Assembly (NCBI GenBank): GCA_033819885.1
Contig: JAQYUZ010000022.1
Span: forward strand, 1-64,000
Length of the DNA: 64,000 nt
Direction of reading: 5' to 3'
Source: Microbotryomycetes sp. JL201
Taxonomy: Eukaryota; Basidiomycota; Microbotryomycetes
In this document: positions 1-11,590 of the stretch, piece after piece
How the letters are laid out: every line of letters begins with the position of its first letter
Position numbering within the stretch: the first letter of the stretch is position 1
Notes under the pieces: generated by a model
The model's database searches: none
What the model was told of the DNA's origin: nothing
The model's input: only the letters and a program-made list of their open reading frames with translations
Made by a program: the position numbers and the translations under genes

Positions 1-460
1 CTGCAGCTGCGCAGTACGTCTTGTGCGTTCGGCTGTGACAAGCGATGACTGGCTTGTTGTTGCGCCCGTTCGAATTCGTCACGGTCCAAGCCCAGATCCT
101 GCAGAATATGGGAGACATCCCGCTTGATGATTCGATCGCGCAGGATCTCTTTCGTACGGGCGCGCTCACGCTCGGTCGTCGATGAGAGCTGCTCTGCGCT
201 TGACGATGCTCGCTTTGGTGTTGATGAGGCCCGTGAAACGACAGATGGCGCGCTTGACGACGACGACGATGGACGATTCGTGATTGCGATACGCGTCGAA
301 ACGTCCGGCAAGCGGCTGTCGATGCTCGAGCTCCACAGATCGCGCTGCAAGAACATACAAGGAACCTTGTCGTCAGGGCGCGCTCGACCTGACGTGCTGT
401 GTTTCAACTCACCTCGTCTCTGCCATCGTCGACGCCGGCTTGCTCGTGACAAGCAATCAT
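1..460 (-). CDS. partial unknown protein, N-terminal part (gene runs off the left edge)
   Basis: A minus-strand gene enters the window from the left. Exon 1 (460–413) starts MIACHEQAGVDDGRDE. A GT–AG intron (412–345, GTGAGT donor, TTGCAG acceptor) leads into exon 2 (344 to beyond 1) without changing frame. Exon 2 has a Ser-rich linker followed by a charged helical segment (ERERARTKEILRDRIIKRD, then HILQDLGLDRDEFERA). I do not recognise the family. The clean splice and the change from low-complexity to helix-forming sequence support real coding. The start is the first ATG that preserves the frame across the intron. Only about 130 residues are visible, so no function is offered. Confidence 0.55.
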
Positions 461-1272
461 GTCACTCGGTCGGAAGGAAGGGGGCCATGCATCGATATAC
501 ACAGGCTCTTGACGTATCCGCTTTGCTGGCCGCATGTGTTGCAGTCAAAAGCGCAGCAGCATCCCTCGCCGAGATTAATCGTCAAATGAGAATGCGCGAA
601 AGTTCAGCGTCCGTGTGACAAAGCCTTCCTTTGGTTATCGTAATGTGTGTGATCCCTCAGTTCCAGCGACCCGGCACTTTCGTGTGCACGCAACCCCCCC
701 CCCCCCCCCCCGCGCTCGGGCCTCTTTCGCTCATGCACTTCGGCCGACTGTGCACGATATTATCACGTGAGCAGGGGATGACCTCTGAGGCAAGTCCGAG
801 AAGACAGTCACACGCGAGGATATCGTCACGAGATCCCTGACCTGTTCCTTCGGGGAGAATGTCGTCTCTAGGCTAGTAAAGTAGGTGAAAACGTGTAGAC
901 GAGACTTTGGACCTCAGATTTGAAGAAGAAGAAAAGGAGAGAGACGGCGCTCCGCACACGCTACCCTCGCTGAAGACTATGATGACTCGTAACGTGAGGC
1001 TCCGATAACGATTTACCAGCCGTTGACCCCGTCAAGCTTGCGTTGGCTACGGAGCCTCAGATTTGACGAGACCGCGGTTGAAGCAAGAGAGACACAGCAC
1101 GCCACTGGGCGCATTCGTCAAAATTCAACGCAAGGTCAAAGAGCAGAAGCGTGCCACGCTGGAGCGGGCTGTGAGTGTTTGTTATGTGGCGTTCATTTGT
1201 GCTTACTGACACGCGTACACGACAGCCGCAGGGACAAGACTTGTAGAGTTTGATTACACGTGCATGCATTTT
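461..1272. other. intergenic region with an 18-C homopolymer
   Basis: I see no supportable gene in this stretch between the partial gene and the 3' end of the MFS transporter gene. It holds an uninterrupted run of 18 C at 694–711 and a CACGTG palindrome at 764–769. Short open frames here have atypical composition and no splice support. Confidence 0.5.
694..711. repeat. poly-C (18) homopolymer tract
   Basis: Eighteen consecutive C residues in an intergenic region. The exact length should be treated with caution, because homopolymers are prone to sequencing error. Confidence 0.9.
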
Positions 1273-3092
1273 CTACAACTGATAGACGAATGAGGCTGAC
1301 CGGTCGCCGACGTGTCTGTCGTCTGGCTGCTTCAACTCCCGTCTGACTTTTGCCCTCAGCTTGTTTGCTCTCGCCATGCTCCACCATAACCCCGCCGCGA
1401 CCAGCGTGCCAAACAGAGTGAACCCGACGGCAATGATGTGAGCTTTCCGGAAAAAGTGGTCTGAAAATGACGGTCGATACACCAACACGCCAATAACAGC
1501 CCCAAAGTCGCCTATGAATCTGTTCCGACTCGTCAGGTAGCGCGTCAAGCCAAGATGCCCGCAAGCAACTCACATCTGGATGGCGCTCGCGGTGGCCCGT
1601 TTCGTCTGGGGACTCGTGTTCATCGCTGGCCAAGCCAGCAAGGCACTCGTCGCCGCGTAAATTCCGACGGCAGCAATCACGAGTCCGCCGTAGCGCTTTT
1701 CGGGCGTATGCGTCGTCAGCAGGACAATGTATCCGACTATGGCGACGACCCCAGAGACAATGATCCAGAGTGCTCTCGTCTGCGTCCGTCTTGAAGCTTC
1801 AGCGACTAGGGCGATGCCGACAAAGGCACCCAAATACAGCGGCACGCTGAGCAATTGCGCGTTGGCTGCAGTGTACCCCAGCTGCGCAATGACTGACGGG
1901 ATAAACAATGAAAGCGAGTAGAGGCCAAAAGCAAAACCATGAAACAGGAGAGCGTAACCAATCACGTGCGGATCCTTGAACGCGAGCCACACGCCTGACC
2001 ACGAAAACGCCTCCTCGTCGGCAGAGTCGGAATCCTGTGCCAGTCGAGCGAGAAGGATTTGACGCTCGCGCGGTGTCAAGAAAGTAGCCTGGCGTGGGTA
2101 TCCTGGAACCCAGTAGAACGCCGAGATGCCTACAAGAACGGTAAACAAGCCCTCGATGATGAAGATGGCCGCCCAATTCGGTAGATCTCCAAAGTGTGGT
2201 ATTTTCCCGATGCCGTAAGCGAGTATTCCTCCGAACGAGCCGGCAATTGCTGCGCCGCCAAAGTAGATTGCGACACGCCAATGTCGTTCTTGGCGCGCAT
2301 AGTACATGCTCAGGACAAAGACGGTTCCCGGGAACAGACCGGCCTCAGCCACTCCGAGAAAGAATCTCGCGGCCAGGAACCCTGCTTCGTTCTTGACGAC
2401 ACCTGTAGTGGCGAACGTTAGGCCAAGGTCGTGTAAGGCGCGTACAGGCACGACGAGCCTTGCAACGTGGCGACAATGCCAAATGCAATAGTTAGCGTTG
2501 GCAGCCAGATTTTTGGATTCAATTTTTTGAGGACGATGTTGGCCGGCACCTCAAACAGGCAATATCCAACTGCACGCACGCCGAGTCAGCTCGCATCGCT
2601 ACCGTGTTAGACGGTGTGACTTGCCAAAGTAGAGCGCTAGCGACGTGTTGTAGACGCTCGCGTCAGGAATGCCTAAATCGGACAGCATCCCGTACAAATT
2701 GGCGTTGCCAACTGTGAGCTCCCTTGTCAGTGAGAGTTTTGCAATTCTCCGGAGCGACAGACCATTCGCGCGATCGACTAGCACGTCCGAGTCTTGTCAG
2801 TTGGAGCCTCTTTTGCGAGGTGTGGAGAGCTCACGAAACGACAATAGGTAGAGAAACGTCAAACCCGGAAGCAGCACGAGATCGACTGGAGGAACGGGTA
2901 TTGGCGCCATGGGTTGAATGTGCAAGTATGAAAGGACTGACGTTTTCGCACAAGCTTGCGTTCTTCCTCTGGCGTGAAGGGCACATCGAGCAACCCATTG
3001 TCGCGCTCCGAGGACGCCAAGCTGGAATCGGCGTCCGTCTCGACGGCGGCAACCTTTTCGTTCTTGACAAGGCCGTCACTGCCTCCATTCAT
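1273..3092 (-). CDS. MFS transporter, anion:cation symporter (allantoate/nicotinate permease-like) family
   Basis: Plasma-membrane proton-coupled carrier, probably for an organic anion or vitamin; the substrate is not determinable. Seven exons give 496 residues with every phase consistent: 3092–2942, 2885–2835, 2777–2763, 2711–2625, 2569–2459, 2402–1574 and 1519–1273. Family hallmarks are visible: LDLVLLPGLTFLYLLSFLDR followed by ANVGNANLYGM in helix 1, LYFVGYCLFEVPANIVLKKL in helix 2, AARFFLGVAEAGLFPG in helix 4, and about 12 hydrophobic segments. Exon 3 is only 15 nt. Two introns start with GC (2624, GCAAGT; 2458, GCTCGT), and using them is the only way found to keep frame and motif. An upstream in-frame ATG at 3128 would add 12 residues. 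The transporter lies just downstream of a tiny gene on the same strand. Confidence 0.88.
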
Positions 3093-3180
3093 ATTTTCTA
3101 GACGCAAGGTAGATAAACCGGGCCACATTCATGCTCGCATACTCGAATTTGCTTTGCGATGGCGCGTTCGGCGGGCTCAA

Positions 3181-3461
3181 TCACGCAAGATGGTCGATCG
3201 GATCTTGCTGCTTCAGTGGCGCATTTCTGTCGGCAGCATTCCGGAAGCCCATGCCGACAGCCGGTTCAACTTCAAAATTTGAATTTGACTCGAGAGCATA
3301 TCGGCAACTCGATCACGTGACCTACGGACCTGTGTGCTTTGTCCCTCGTCAATGGTCTTGATGACATGCTCAAAGTCATCTGGCGCAATGCCGGCGCTGC
3401 CTACATGCACAACAGCACCCATGCCGTCGGCCGCACGTTCCGGAATAGCGCCGCGGTTCAT
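3181..3461 (-). CDS. small unknown protein, 79 aa, two exons
   Basis: Exon 1 (3461–3330) begins MNRGAIPERAADGMGAVVHV. A 41-nt GT–AG intron (3329–3289) leads in phase 0 to exon 2 (3288–3181), which ends QQDPIDHLA and a stop. The intron contains a TCACGTGA palindrome. The protein is soluble, without an obvious signal or membrane segment, and I do not recognise a family. It sits about 90 bp upstream of the MFS transporter start on the same strand. An additional upstream exon is possible. Support comes from the phase-preserving splice and sensible residue composition; there is no homology evidence. Confidence 0.45.
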
Positions 3462-3709
3462 CTCTGTCGTCGACCTGGCTGCCCAGCAGAGTCATGACGT
3501 CGTGGTCGTCTGCAAGCGGTGTCTCTGATCACCGCCAGGCGTCCAAACATGGCTTTGGGTAAGTGTCGTACACTCGCGACCCTGAACGAGCTGCCGGGGC
3601 TGTCTTGTCTGCACGCCCGACGCATCCAAACGCGGTCGCGGCTCGTCAGCCATGTTCATACAATGTTGATGAGCACGCAGCCGATCGTGATGGCTCGTGC
3701 TCGGAGGCG

Positions 3710-6700
3710 ATGGCGTCACTGCTATCGTGCGCAGCAATGGCGGCGCGTGTGTACCTGTGCTTCGTTAGACTCTCGACTGCACACCTTTAACGAGCTACAT
3801 ATCGCTGACAGTGCTGGCATCTCGGTCTGTTGTCGCAGCCTGACGCTCATTCACAAATTGCCGACAGAGGTGCTCGCACACGTGTTTGCACACCTGCCAC
3901 CATCGTCACTGAGCACGGCTCAGCGCGTTTGTCGCAACTGGCATCATGTGATCGCCGACGAGGCGAGCTGGAGGGCGAGTTTGACGTGGGGTTTTTCGGG
4001 CCGAATCGCAACGTGCTGACGCATTAACTGTAGAACGCATTCCAAGTGTACTATGGCATCAATGAGCGCAGGATTTTGCTCGGCCGCAGGATCGATCTCG
4101 CGTCATGGCGAGGCGAATACGTCAGCCGAGTGGCGATTCTCAAGTGAGGCTGCCGTCGCATACGCGCACTGCATACAAGACTGACCTTACACGTCAGCCG
4201 GTGGAGCAAGTCACGAACACCGTCCCTCACGTACAATGCCAACGTCGGTCCGATTGCCGCCATGCACGTCGTCCTTCCCTTTGTCACGCTGCCATCGCAC
4301 TTCAGCAAGCCCACCGCGCCGTCAAAGTCAGCCAATGTGACACCAAGTCTACTCGCCGTGTCTCTTCAAACGCAATCAGCATCAGTGTCGACACCCTTCA
4401 CTGGCAAGACGGCCAAAGGACTTTTGCAAGCGACGCCGAGCGACAACCTCGGCAGGACATTGCACTTGGCTTTCGCTCCCGTCAGCTGTGCGGCAATCTC
4501 GCCTGATGGATCCAAGATCATTTGGGGCATGTCGGACGGCTCTCTCCGATTTTCAAACTGCCCCGGCACGGCACAGCGCGGGTGGACGGGAGGCACGATT
4601 GACAGAAACGACGTCCGGGTCGTTCAAGGTCACCGTCAAGGCACGCAAATCACAGCAATTGCATTCTCAAATGTGGACACGCTTTCACGGCCGGACCTGT
4701 TTGCGACGACCGGCCAAGACGGCATGGTCCACATGTGGCTGCTGTCAAGCTCGACAGCCGTGCGAGACAGACCTGCGCCGGCACACAGGGTATGGTCAGC
4801 TCGGATCGATGAACGAGTCGCGCAGTCAGCTGGAGGGCCGCTGCCCAGCGGCTGTTGTATGGCCGTCGATTCGGGCTGGCAGGGCAAGCAACCAAGACCA
4901 GCTTCTATCGCTGTCGGCCTTGAAGACGGCTCATTGCGCATTTACACCGATATCAACGTCGAATCCTCGGTAGACCAGGCACCGGCAGTCGTCACGGTGC
5001 CAAGTCAAAGTCGGGCACGCGTTCAAACGCTCAGACTTGACGTTGCACGCCACCTTTCGATTCTCATACACCGTCAAGACCAGGCTTTTTTCGAGCGTCT
5101 CGACCTCCGGAACGGTGTCTGCTCGTCGACCACGTTCGGACATCGAGCAGACCACCTCGGTGCGCTCACAGCGTTTGCCACTGATTTTGTCGTCATGTCC
5201 ACGCCCACTGCGCCAACTACGCCCATGAACGAAGGTCGGATCGTCTCGGTGACTGTAGGCGGGACGACAACGCCATTGGATGAACTGTCGTCGTCCGACT
5301 CTGCCTCTCTCGACTCGAGCACGCCAAGCTTCGGGCACAGGCCATTTGTCGTCGGCGGAGACGCTCATGGGCGAACGTTTATTTGGGATTGGCTGGCAGA
5401 CGAGCCTTCCGAGGCCGGCATTATCGTGCCTCATCGCATGATCCAGGGCTTCGAGTCTCGAGTCACGGCGTTGGCCGTCACAGAGGCGGTCGTGTTTGTG
5501 GGGAGGTGAGCCGCGCGTACCGCGCGCCGTTCACGCGCATACTGACGCTCGTCGCCAGTCTTGACGGCACCGTGCGATGTTTCGACATCCTGACCTCAAC
5601 CCTGCTACGAACTTTCAAAGATCGTGCTGCGCCCCGATTACCGTCTCGCATGCTCGCGCAGGGCCTTATCGCGGATGAGGACCGATGGCAAGTGTCTCAC
5701 ATACGCGCGAGCCGGGACGCCATGGTCGCAGCCGTCGGAGGGCGAATCATTGCCTGGAAGATTGGCATTGACGCGAAACGAAAGAGTCACGCCGTTGGCA
5801 AGCTGAGCGCCCGTTCGGAGCGGTACAGATGTGAGTGGCGTTCTTTTGCGCTCATCTTGTCGCGTTGAGCCAACGTCTCTTGCCAGCCGATCTGGAACTT
5901 CGTCGCGAGGTCCAAGAATCGTTAGAAACGCTCAGCGCCGAGCAGCGCGACCGCCTCGAACGTCTTGGACAAGAACAGCGCGTCGCTATCGAGTACGGCC
6001 TGCCGCCTTCGCTAGACAACATGACCGAGGACGAAGCTGTCGCGCTCGCCATGATGCTCTCTGTCGAGGACGAAGAGGCTCGATGGTTCTCAGATAGCTT
6101 GAACCCGTCCGCGGCGGCCTCGCCGTCGTTTGGACCCGTGTCAGGCGACTTGTTGGGCATGGACGGTCTGAGCTTGGACGAAGACGAGTCGTACGTCCGC
6201 TCGCGATCGTTTGGCAACCAGCGATCGACTTGGGATGACCTTGACGACAATTACGACTACGAAGATAAAGATGAAGAGTCGGACTCGAATGCCCTGTCCG
6301 TGCCAACGTCACCGACTCTTCGTGGCGCGTCCCTCGGCAACGGGTCGCCGTCATCGGCCGGACGATCAATCTCGTACAGTTGGCGGCCTGCATCTACGCA
6401 TTCATCCCCGTCTTTTTCAGCGTATCAGCCGCCTCGGCCGTCGTCGTCGTCAGGATTGGGCGGCACGAGCAAGATTCAAGTGTCGCCAAGACTAGGTCCG
6501 ACGTACGGTTCGCAGATCGCCGCAGGTCCCGTTCCAGACATGAGCCAAGAATTATGGCCGGCTGCTGGCGCCGCCAACGCCACTTTGTCCGCGTCCGTGT
6601 CTCCACCGCGTGCACCAACGACGCGAGGATGGAGCGACGTTGCGAGAGCGCGCACCCCGGCACAGGCACCGCGCCCGTCGGGCTCTTCGCCATCGCTGGC

Positions 6701-6866
6701 AGGCTCTTCCGTCAGAGACTGGAGAAGGGCCGAACGCGAATCGATGCAAGATGAATTGCGCAGACGAGAAGACGAAGAACTGAGGTTTGCAATGGAACTG
6801 TCTCTGGCAGAAGAACAGTCTAGGCAATCGGGACAGTCAAGACAATCGCACGATGTGAATACATGA
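3710..6866 (+). CDS. ufo1: F-box / WD40 / ubiquitin-interacting-motif protein, Ufo1-like
   Basis: Probable substrate receptor of an SCF ubiquitin ligase. Six exons give 948 residues: 3710–3750, 3839–3974, 4034–4143, 4198–5505, 5559–5830 and 5887–6866. The order is F-box near the N-terminus (IHKLPTEVLAHVFAHLPPSS with CRNWHHV), a linker ending NRWSKSRTPSLTYNANVGPI, then a WD40 propeller with repeats such as IAFSNVDTLSRPDLFATTGQ and LDGTVRCFDI. Next come an acidic Ser-rich region and two UIM-like helices (EDEAVALAMMLS, about residue 680, and DEELRFAMELSLAEEQ at the C-terminus). Budding-yeast Ufo1 has the same F-box–WD40–UIM order. Intron 2 has a GC donor (3975, GCGAGT). The start is the ATG giving a short first exon in frame; an upstream start cannot be excluded. 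Confidence 0.85.
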
Positions 6867-6884
6867 AACGTATGAGATTGCAAT

Positions 6885-8467
6885 CTAGTTTCGTCTCCTG
6901 CGCGCTCGAGCGGCTTGCACTCGTCTGAGCTTTTCGAGTTCCCGATCTTGGGTTTCCGGCACGGCCTCGATCGTCGACGTGGTCCCTGTCGGTGCAACAT
7001 CTTGCTCCAACAAGGAGCCAACGCCTTGGGCGTTTGCCGTCTCTTTGACGATCCTGCTAATCCTGCCTTGGCCAGCCTGACCAGGCTCGTAAATCTCGAC
7101 GCGCTTGATTGTTGCCCGGTCAAAAGCTTCCTTTTTCAACCTTTGCTTCTCAGCTTTTTCTTTCGTTTCCTCCCACTTTTCAATCGCTCCAGACTGCATA
7201 TTTTTGAAAGCGTCCGCGAACGAGGGCTCGGCGACATAGTTGGCGTCACCAGGCTGAGGCTTTGGCGGCACATGGGGAATGTTGAAGAACGTTCGAACGG
7301 CCGGTTGCTTCAGAAACAAGCTCTGAAGGAGTGAAATCGTATTGTTCGAGACCCAGTACAACAAGAGGGCCTAAGGAAAAAGTCAGTCCGTGTGTCCCGC
7401 GCGCGCGGCGGAGACACCGTACTTACTGCCGGAAAGTAGGCAATGAATGGCAGAGCAACTACGAGCATGACCCTGAAAAACAATTTCATGTTTTTCGTCG
7501 TCGTCGTCTGTACCTGAGTCGTCGAATCAACGCCAAACTTTCCGGGGCAGGGGCAAAAGTCAGCTCACGCAGGTGTTCATTAGCTTGCGCTTGAACGTAC
7601 CTCGAGCGTAGCCAACGTCAACGCCGTACTCGCGAGCGGCAGGGCCCAATACGGATCCGGTTTGGTCAAGTCTTGGACCCACGCGACGCCCTCGTTCATC
7701 AGAGTCGGAATGTCGGCCGACGTCAAACCCCGAATGGCGAAAAACATGCACATGAACACGCTCGCCTGGGCCAGCGGAAAGACGAGATTCCTGATCGGGT
7801 TGACTTTGTTGGCTTGCATCAATTGTGCCACTTCCATTTGTGCAGCTTGAGCGCCAGCAGGATCTTGACGTGCCTTTGCCGCCTTTACCTTTTCCATGCC
7901 CGCGAGCATCTGTGGTTGGATTTTTGCCATGCGAGCCGCGTTTGCTTGCGCTTTAACTTGGAAATAAAACAGGATGACGCGCAAGGCAAGCGTGACAGTC
8001 GGAATCAAAATATACCAAGGCATGCCTGCCGGAGACAAGAACGGGAACGACTCGTGAAACTTGAGAAACATGGACTGCAGGCGCATGATCGGATGCAGGC
8101 CCCATGAGCCTGCGAGCGACGTCAGATCGAGCGTGCCTGAAAAGATGTCTGTGCCAGGCAAGGTGTGCGTTGCTGCGTCGGACGCAGTCGTCGTTTGCGA
8201 TGCCAGATCAACCGTCGGCCTTAGAGGCGGTGTCGACTGTTCAGGCACTACTGATGGCACGGGCGGTGCAGGTGGCGGTGGTGCTGGCGACACGACGGCC
8301 GCCGGCTCTGCGTTTATTTCATCGTGGATGGTGGCAACGTCGTGCTTTTTGCCTAACTGAAAGCTGGGAATCCAGCCGTGCCGCATCGGACTCGTCGTGA
8401 ATTTCCGATGTGCAGGCTGCTGCCGCGCTGTCCATGATTGGCCGAGTGCGTTGCGAGCGAGCAACAT
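6885..8467 (-). CDS. OXA1: mitochondrial inner-membrane insertase Oxa1 (YidC/Alb3 family)
   Basis: Inserts mitochondrially made and some imported proteins into the inner membrane. Three exons (8467–7601, 7537–7427 and 7370–6885) give 487 residues. The N-terminus (MLLARNALGQSWTARQQPAH) looks like a mitochondrial presequence. A Pro/Ala-rich linker precedes the insertase core: YILIPTVTLALRVILFYFQV, the Met/Lys-rich loop KAQANAARMAKIQPQML, FPLAQASVFMCMFFAIRGL, and LPFIAYFPAALLLYWVSNN across the second splice. The C-terminal tail is long and basic, ending QAARARRRRN, as expected for ribosome binding by Oxa1. All three exons are whole-codon blocks. The gene is divergent from ARC15, with about 600 bp between start codons. 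It lies tail to tail with the Ufo1-like gene, only 18 bp separating the stops. Confidence 0.93.
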
Positions 8468-9077
8468 CGGCAGGCCAGTGGTTGTCTTGAACGTCTGCTG
8501 GCCAATGATGGGCCGAGACAGTCTGCATGATCGGCGAACAGAGTCAGGCCATGAGACTGATGCGCAAGAAAGAGTTTCCGTTGGCGTGCTGTTTCCATGT
8601 TGCAATATCGGTTCGCTCGGCGCACAAGAGCACGGCATTCTCCGAGGCTCGCGCGCACGCGCTCGCTCGCAGGCACCATCTCTCGTTCAGCGCATATTTT
8701 GTTGCACCAGAAGCACTCGTTGGCACGTCCCGACACGGCGTGGCTTGGCTGTTCTCAAAGTGTGATTTCGGCCGAAGCCGCCGCCGTCGCCATCACAGAC
8801 ATATGCACGCGGCGAGCTCACCTCGAGACTGTCCTCATGACCGATTTGGTGGACGACGGTACCACGCACGCCATGCTCGACGGCGTCGCAGCGGCCAAGC
8901 ACGAGAGAAGAGATGCGAAAAGCTCGGAAATTGCCGCTTACAAAACCTTGTAATGCCGATTAGCTGGAATACTTACGTTGTCGTCATTGCCCCTCCTGCA
9001 TTCGGCTTGCATTCGAGCTCGCCCGCACACATCCACAGAATCGACAGCTTCTGATCCCCAGACATCAAGGGCAGGGC

Positions 9078-9833
9078 ATGGCCGACAGTTCGTTCCGGCG
9101 GTTGAACGTCGATCAGTACGACGAAGACCGCGTACTCGAAACAGACTTGTACACGCCAGACCCGCGACCCGAGTCTCAAGTGCTTCAAGACACGCAACAG
9201 GCCGGCCAGCAAGTGAGGCAACTGCTGCAGCGCGGCGACGTCGTCACAGCCTTGCGTCAGTGCCTCACAAACGCGCCTTATGGACACGGACACGACCAGG
9301 CAAAGGTGAGCTTGTCTATCACCTTTGGATATACGTGCATGCGTGCTTGTATGCATGCCCGGTTACACACGTGCGCGCATCCGCAGCCGGAACGCTCGGC
9401 CCCACTTTGCGCATACCTGTACTCATAGGAGATCCCGCTTGCCTGCAGGCGATCGCGCTCCAATCTGTCTTGTCTGTACTCAACTCTACAAAGTCTACCG
9501 ACATTCCGCAAATTTTGAGCCAACTCGAAGCAGACGAGCAGGTGCGCCAGAACAGTGCATCTCGTCAGGCACCAAGCTGAACAATGCGGTGCACGAACCG
9601 CTTGCTTGCAGGTGACGTTACTCAAATACTTGTACAAGGCAATGGAGAGCTTGGGTGACACGAACGGCAACGTCGTGCTCGGATGGCACGAAAAGGTAGG
9701 ACATGGCCATCAGCGATGACAAAGCTGTACTGCGCTGACGTGCCATGGTCGATATCGAATGCCGTTGTAGCTCGTCGAAGTCGCAGGGACTGGCGCGATC
9801 GTCAGAGTCATGACGGACAGGAAACGGGTGTGA
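9078..9833 (+). CDS. ARC15: Arp2/3 complex subunit 5 (ARPC5 / p16)
   Basis: Small subunit of the Arp2/3 actin-nucleating complex, acting at cortical actin patches. Four whole-codon exons (9078–9305, 9449–9541, 9612–9695 and 9771–9833) give 155 residues, the usual length. Diagnostic segments are FRRLNVDQYDEDR at the N-terminus, QQVRQLLQRGDVVTALRQCL, DEQVTLLKYLYKAMES, VVLGWHEKL and the conserved C-terminal GAIVRVMTDRKRV. All three introns are GT–AG and lie between codons. The start ATG directly follows the divergent promoter shared with OXA1, and the N-terminal residues match the family start. Confidence 0.95.
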
Positions 9834-10469
9834 TGATTGCGCTGGGTAGAACAATTGCAATGTGCATAGAATTGGACCACAAAAGTCACGTCCGCTTGTG
9901 CATGCTAGTCAACATTCGCACATGAAATGGCAAGTGGCGCTCGCGTCCTTTGACCTCCTGCGATAATGACATCAGCGCCGACCTCGCCGCTACTCGGCGC
10001 TGGCCGATCAAGGTGAGTTGACATCGCCTCCATCGTCACGCAATCAGTCGCGCACATCGTTTTGCAGCACGACAATTGCCGTATATTTGTTTTCCAAATG
10101 TGCGAGCTGACCGAGCCGCAAACTGTCCATGCAGCCAAACGAGTCAAGACACGGCCATGACCTTGCCTGTCAGCGATGACAAACATCACATCAACGGCAC
10201 CTTATACGAAGACGACGTGGTTGAATTTACTGTCGCGCCAGAGCCGCTCGACCTCGCACGGTTCAGCATGGCAAAGCCGCTCAAGTGCGCAGGGCCTCTA
10301 CATGCAATCTTCAATATGCTGACGGACAAGCTCGCACAGCCTGTCGTACCCGAACGGCCTGCACGTTTCGCCTTGGCCGCGTCGCGCTCAGGCCTTCAAG
10401 GCGCTGGCATGGAACGGACACGCGTACAGACACACTTCGACGCACCGCAAGCTCGTGTCGTCAGCCAAC
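9834..10469 (+). other. inter-gene stretch, possibly holding 5' exons of the PWWP gene
   Basis: Between ARC15 and the PWWP gene an open stretch at 10157–10300 reads MTLPVSDDKHHINGTLYEDD and onward in plausible coding composition. Another candidate exon starts at an ATG at 9966. A candidate splice (donor near 10283, acceptor CGCACAG near 10338) would fuse the first stretch in frame with the PWWP reading frame. I could not fix the exon chain, so it is left unannotated. Confidence 0.35.
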
Positions 10470-11545
10470 ATGAAGCGGTTCATGTCAAACAACAAGCCGA
10501 CCGACATTGCCGCTCAAGGCGACGGATTCGAATCAGGCACAGACACGGGCACGACAGGCAGGCAAACAAAGAGGCAAGCCAAACAACGAGCGATTCAGCA
10601 ACAACAGCTGCAGCAGCAACAGCTCGATCTAGACGCCGCCATCAACGGTCCAAATGCAGTCATCACGCCAGGCTCGGCCAGCAATGCAGGCGGCGGGGGT
10701 GGCAAGCGCAACAAACCGCGCAAGAGCGTCCAGCAAGCACTGCAGGTTGCACCTGGCATGCCGTCGCCATATGTCATCTTGCCAGAGCGCAAGGCTGCGC
10801 AAATGCAGCAGTTGCAAGCAGCCCAGGCAGCCGAGGCCGCGGCAGCAGCATCTGCCGCCACCGTCGCCGAAGCAGCACCGTCGCCAGCCGCTGCTGCGCC
10901 CGCTTCCGTCAAAATCAAACTCTCAGCACCCGCTTCAGTCACATCCCGAGACTCGTCGTCTTCTCCACCACCGGCGGATCGTGGGTCCACGCGCAAACGC
11001 GAGAGAAAGGAGCCTCGTCAACCGACGCCGCCGCTTGACACTGACGAGCGAGATTTCAAACCTGGTATCCCAGTCTTGGCCAAATTCCCAAACTATTCTT
11101 GGTGGATCGCCGTGCCACTAAAACCTTCGTCGGCTCCGCCGTGGACGCAGGGCAAGTTGGCGTTGACGACGACAACGAGCGCGGACGAACCTTCGACAAG
11201 ACCTTACCTAGTCAAATCCGTGCCGACCGGGGGCGACCACAGATGGGCTTTGCCGAATGAAGTCAAAGTCCTGGACCAAGAATTGATTGACAGAATTCTG
11301 AACGAAGACTATAACGAAACCCCACCTAAAAGCTGGGTCAGGTGGAGGGACGAGTTGCTAGAGGCCGTGGCTATTGTCACAGATAAGCAGAGGCAAGTCT
11401 GGCTTGCGAGATCGTGGGATGCGTAGGCGCCGCTGACTTGTCAAAACTCAGACTGCACGATTGGCTCAACACAAAGACGCCATCTGAACTATATTTCGAG
11501 GCAGAAGAAGAAGCCAAGCAGGCCAAGAAAAAGAGGAAATCCTAG
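10470..11545 (+). CDS. PWWP-domain protein (chromatin reader)
   Basis: Two exons (10470–11392 and 11452–11545) give 338 residues. After a Gln-rich helix (QAKQRAIQQQQLQQQQLDL) and Ala/Pro-rich linkers comes a PWWP domain: PGIPVLAKFPNYSWWIAVPL, then YLVKSVPTGGDHRWALPNEV. PWWP domains bind nucleosomal DNA and methylated histone lysines, so a nuclear role is expected. The last exon ends in a Glu/Lys-rich tail, AEEEAKQAKKKRKS. The intron has a GC donor in a strong context (AGAG|GCAAGT, 11393) and is needed to reach this tail; reading through stops at an unspliced codon instead. Upstream exons are possible, so the N-terminus may be incomplete. Confidence 0.75.
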
Positions 11546-11590
11546 TCGAGTCGAATCGTGATTGTTGTAACAATTCATCTCTGCATCTCG

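Noticed and set aside
6476-7123. 215-codon minus-strand frame spanning the Ufo1-like and OXA1 3' ends
   Set aside because: It overlaps two confidently assigned genes in the wrong frame. Its Ser/Arg-rich composition mirrors the opposite-strand UIM region.
10595-10996. Minus-strand frame rich in Ala and Cys
   Set aside because: It is antisense to the Gln/Ala-rich region of the PWWP protein, where CAG-type repeats keep several frames open.
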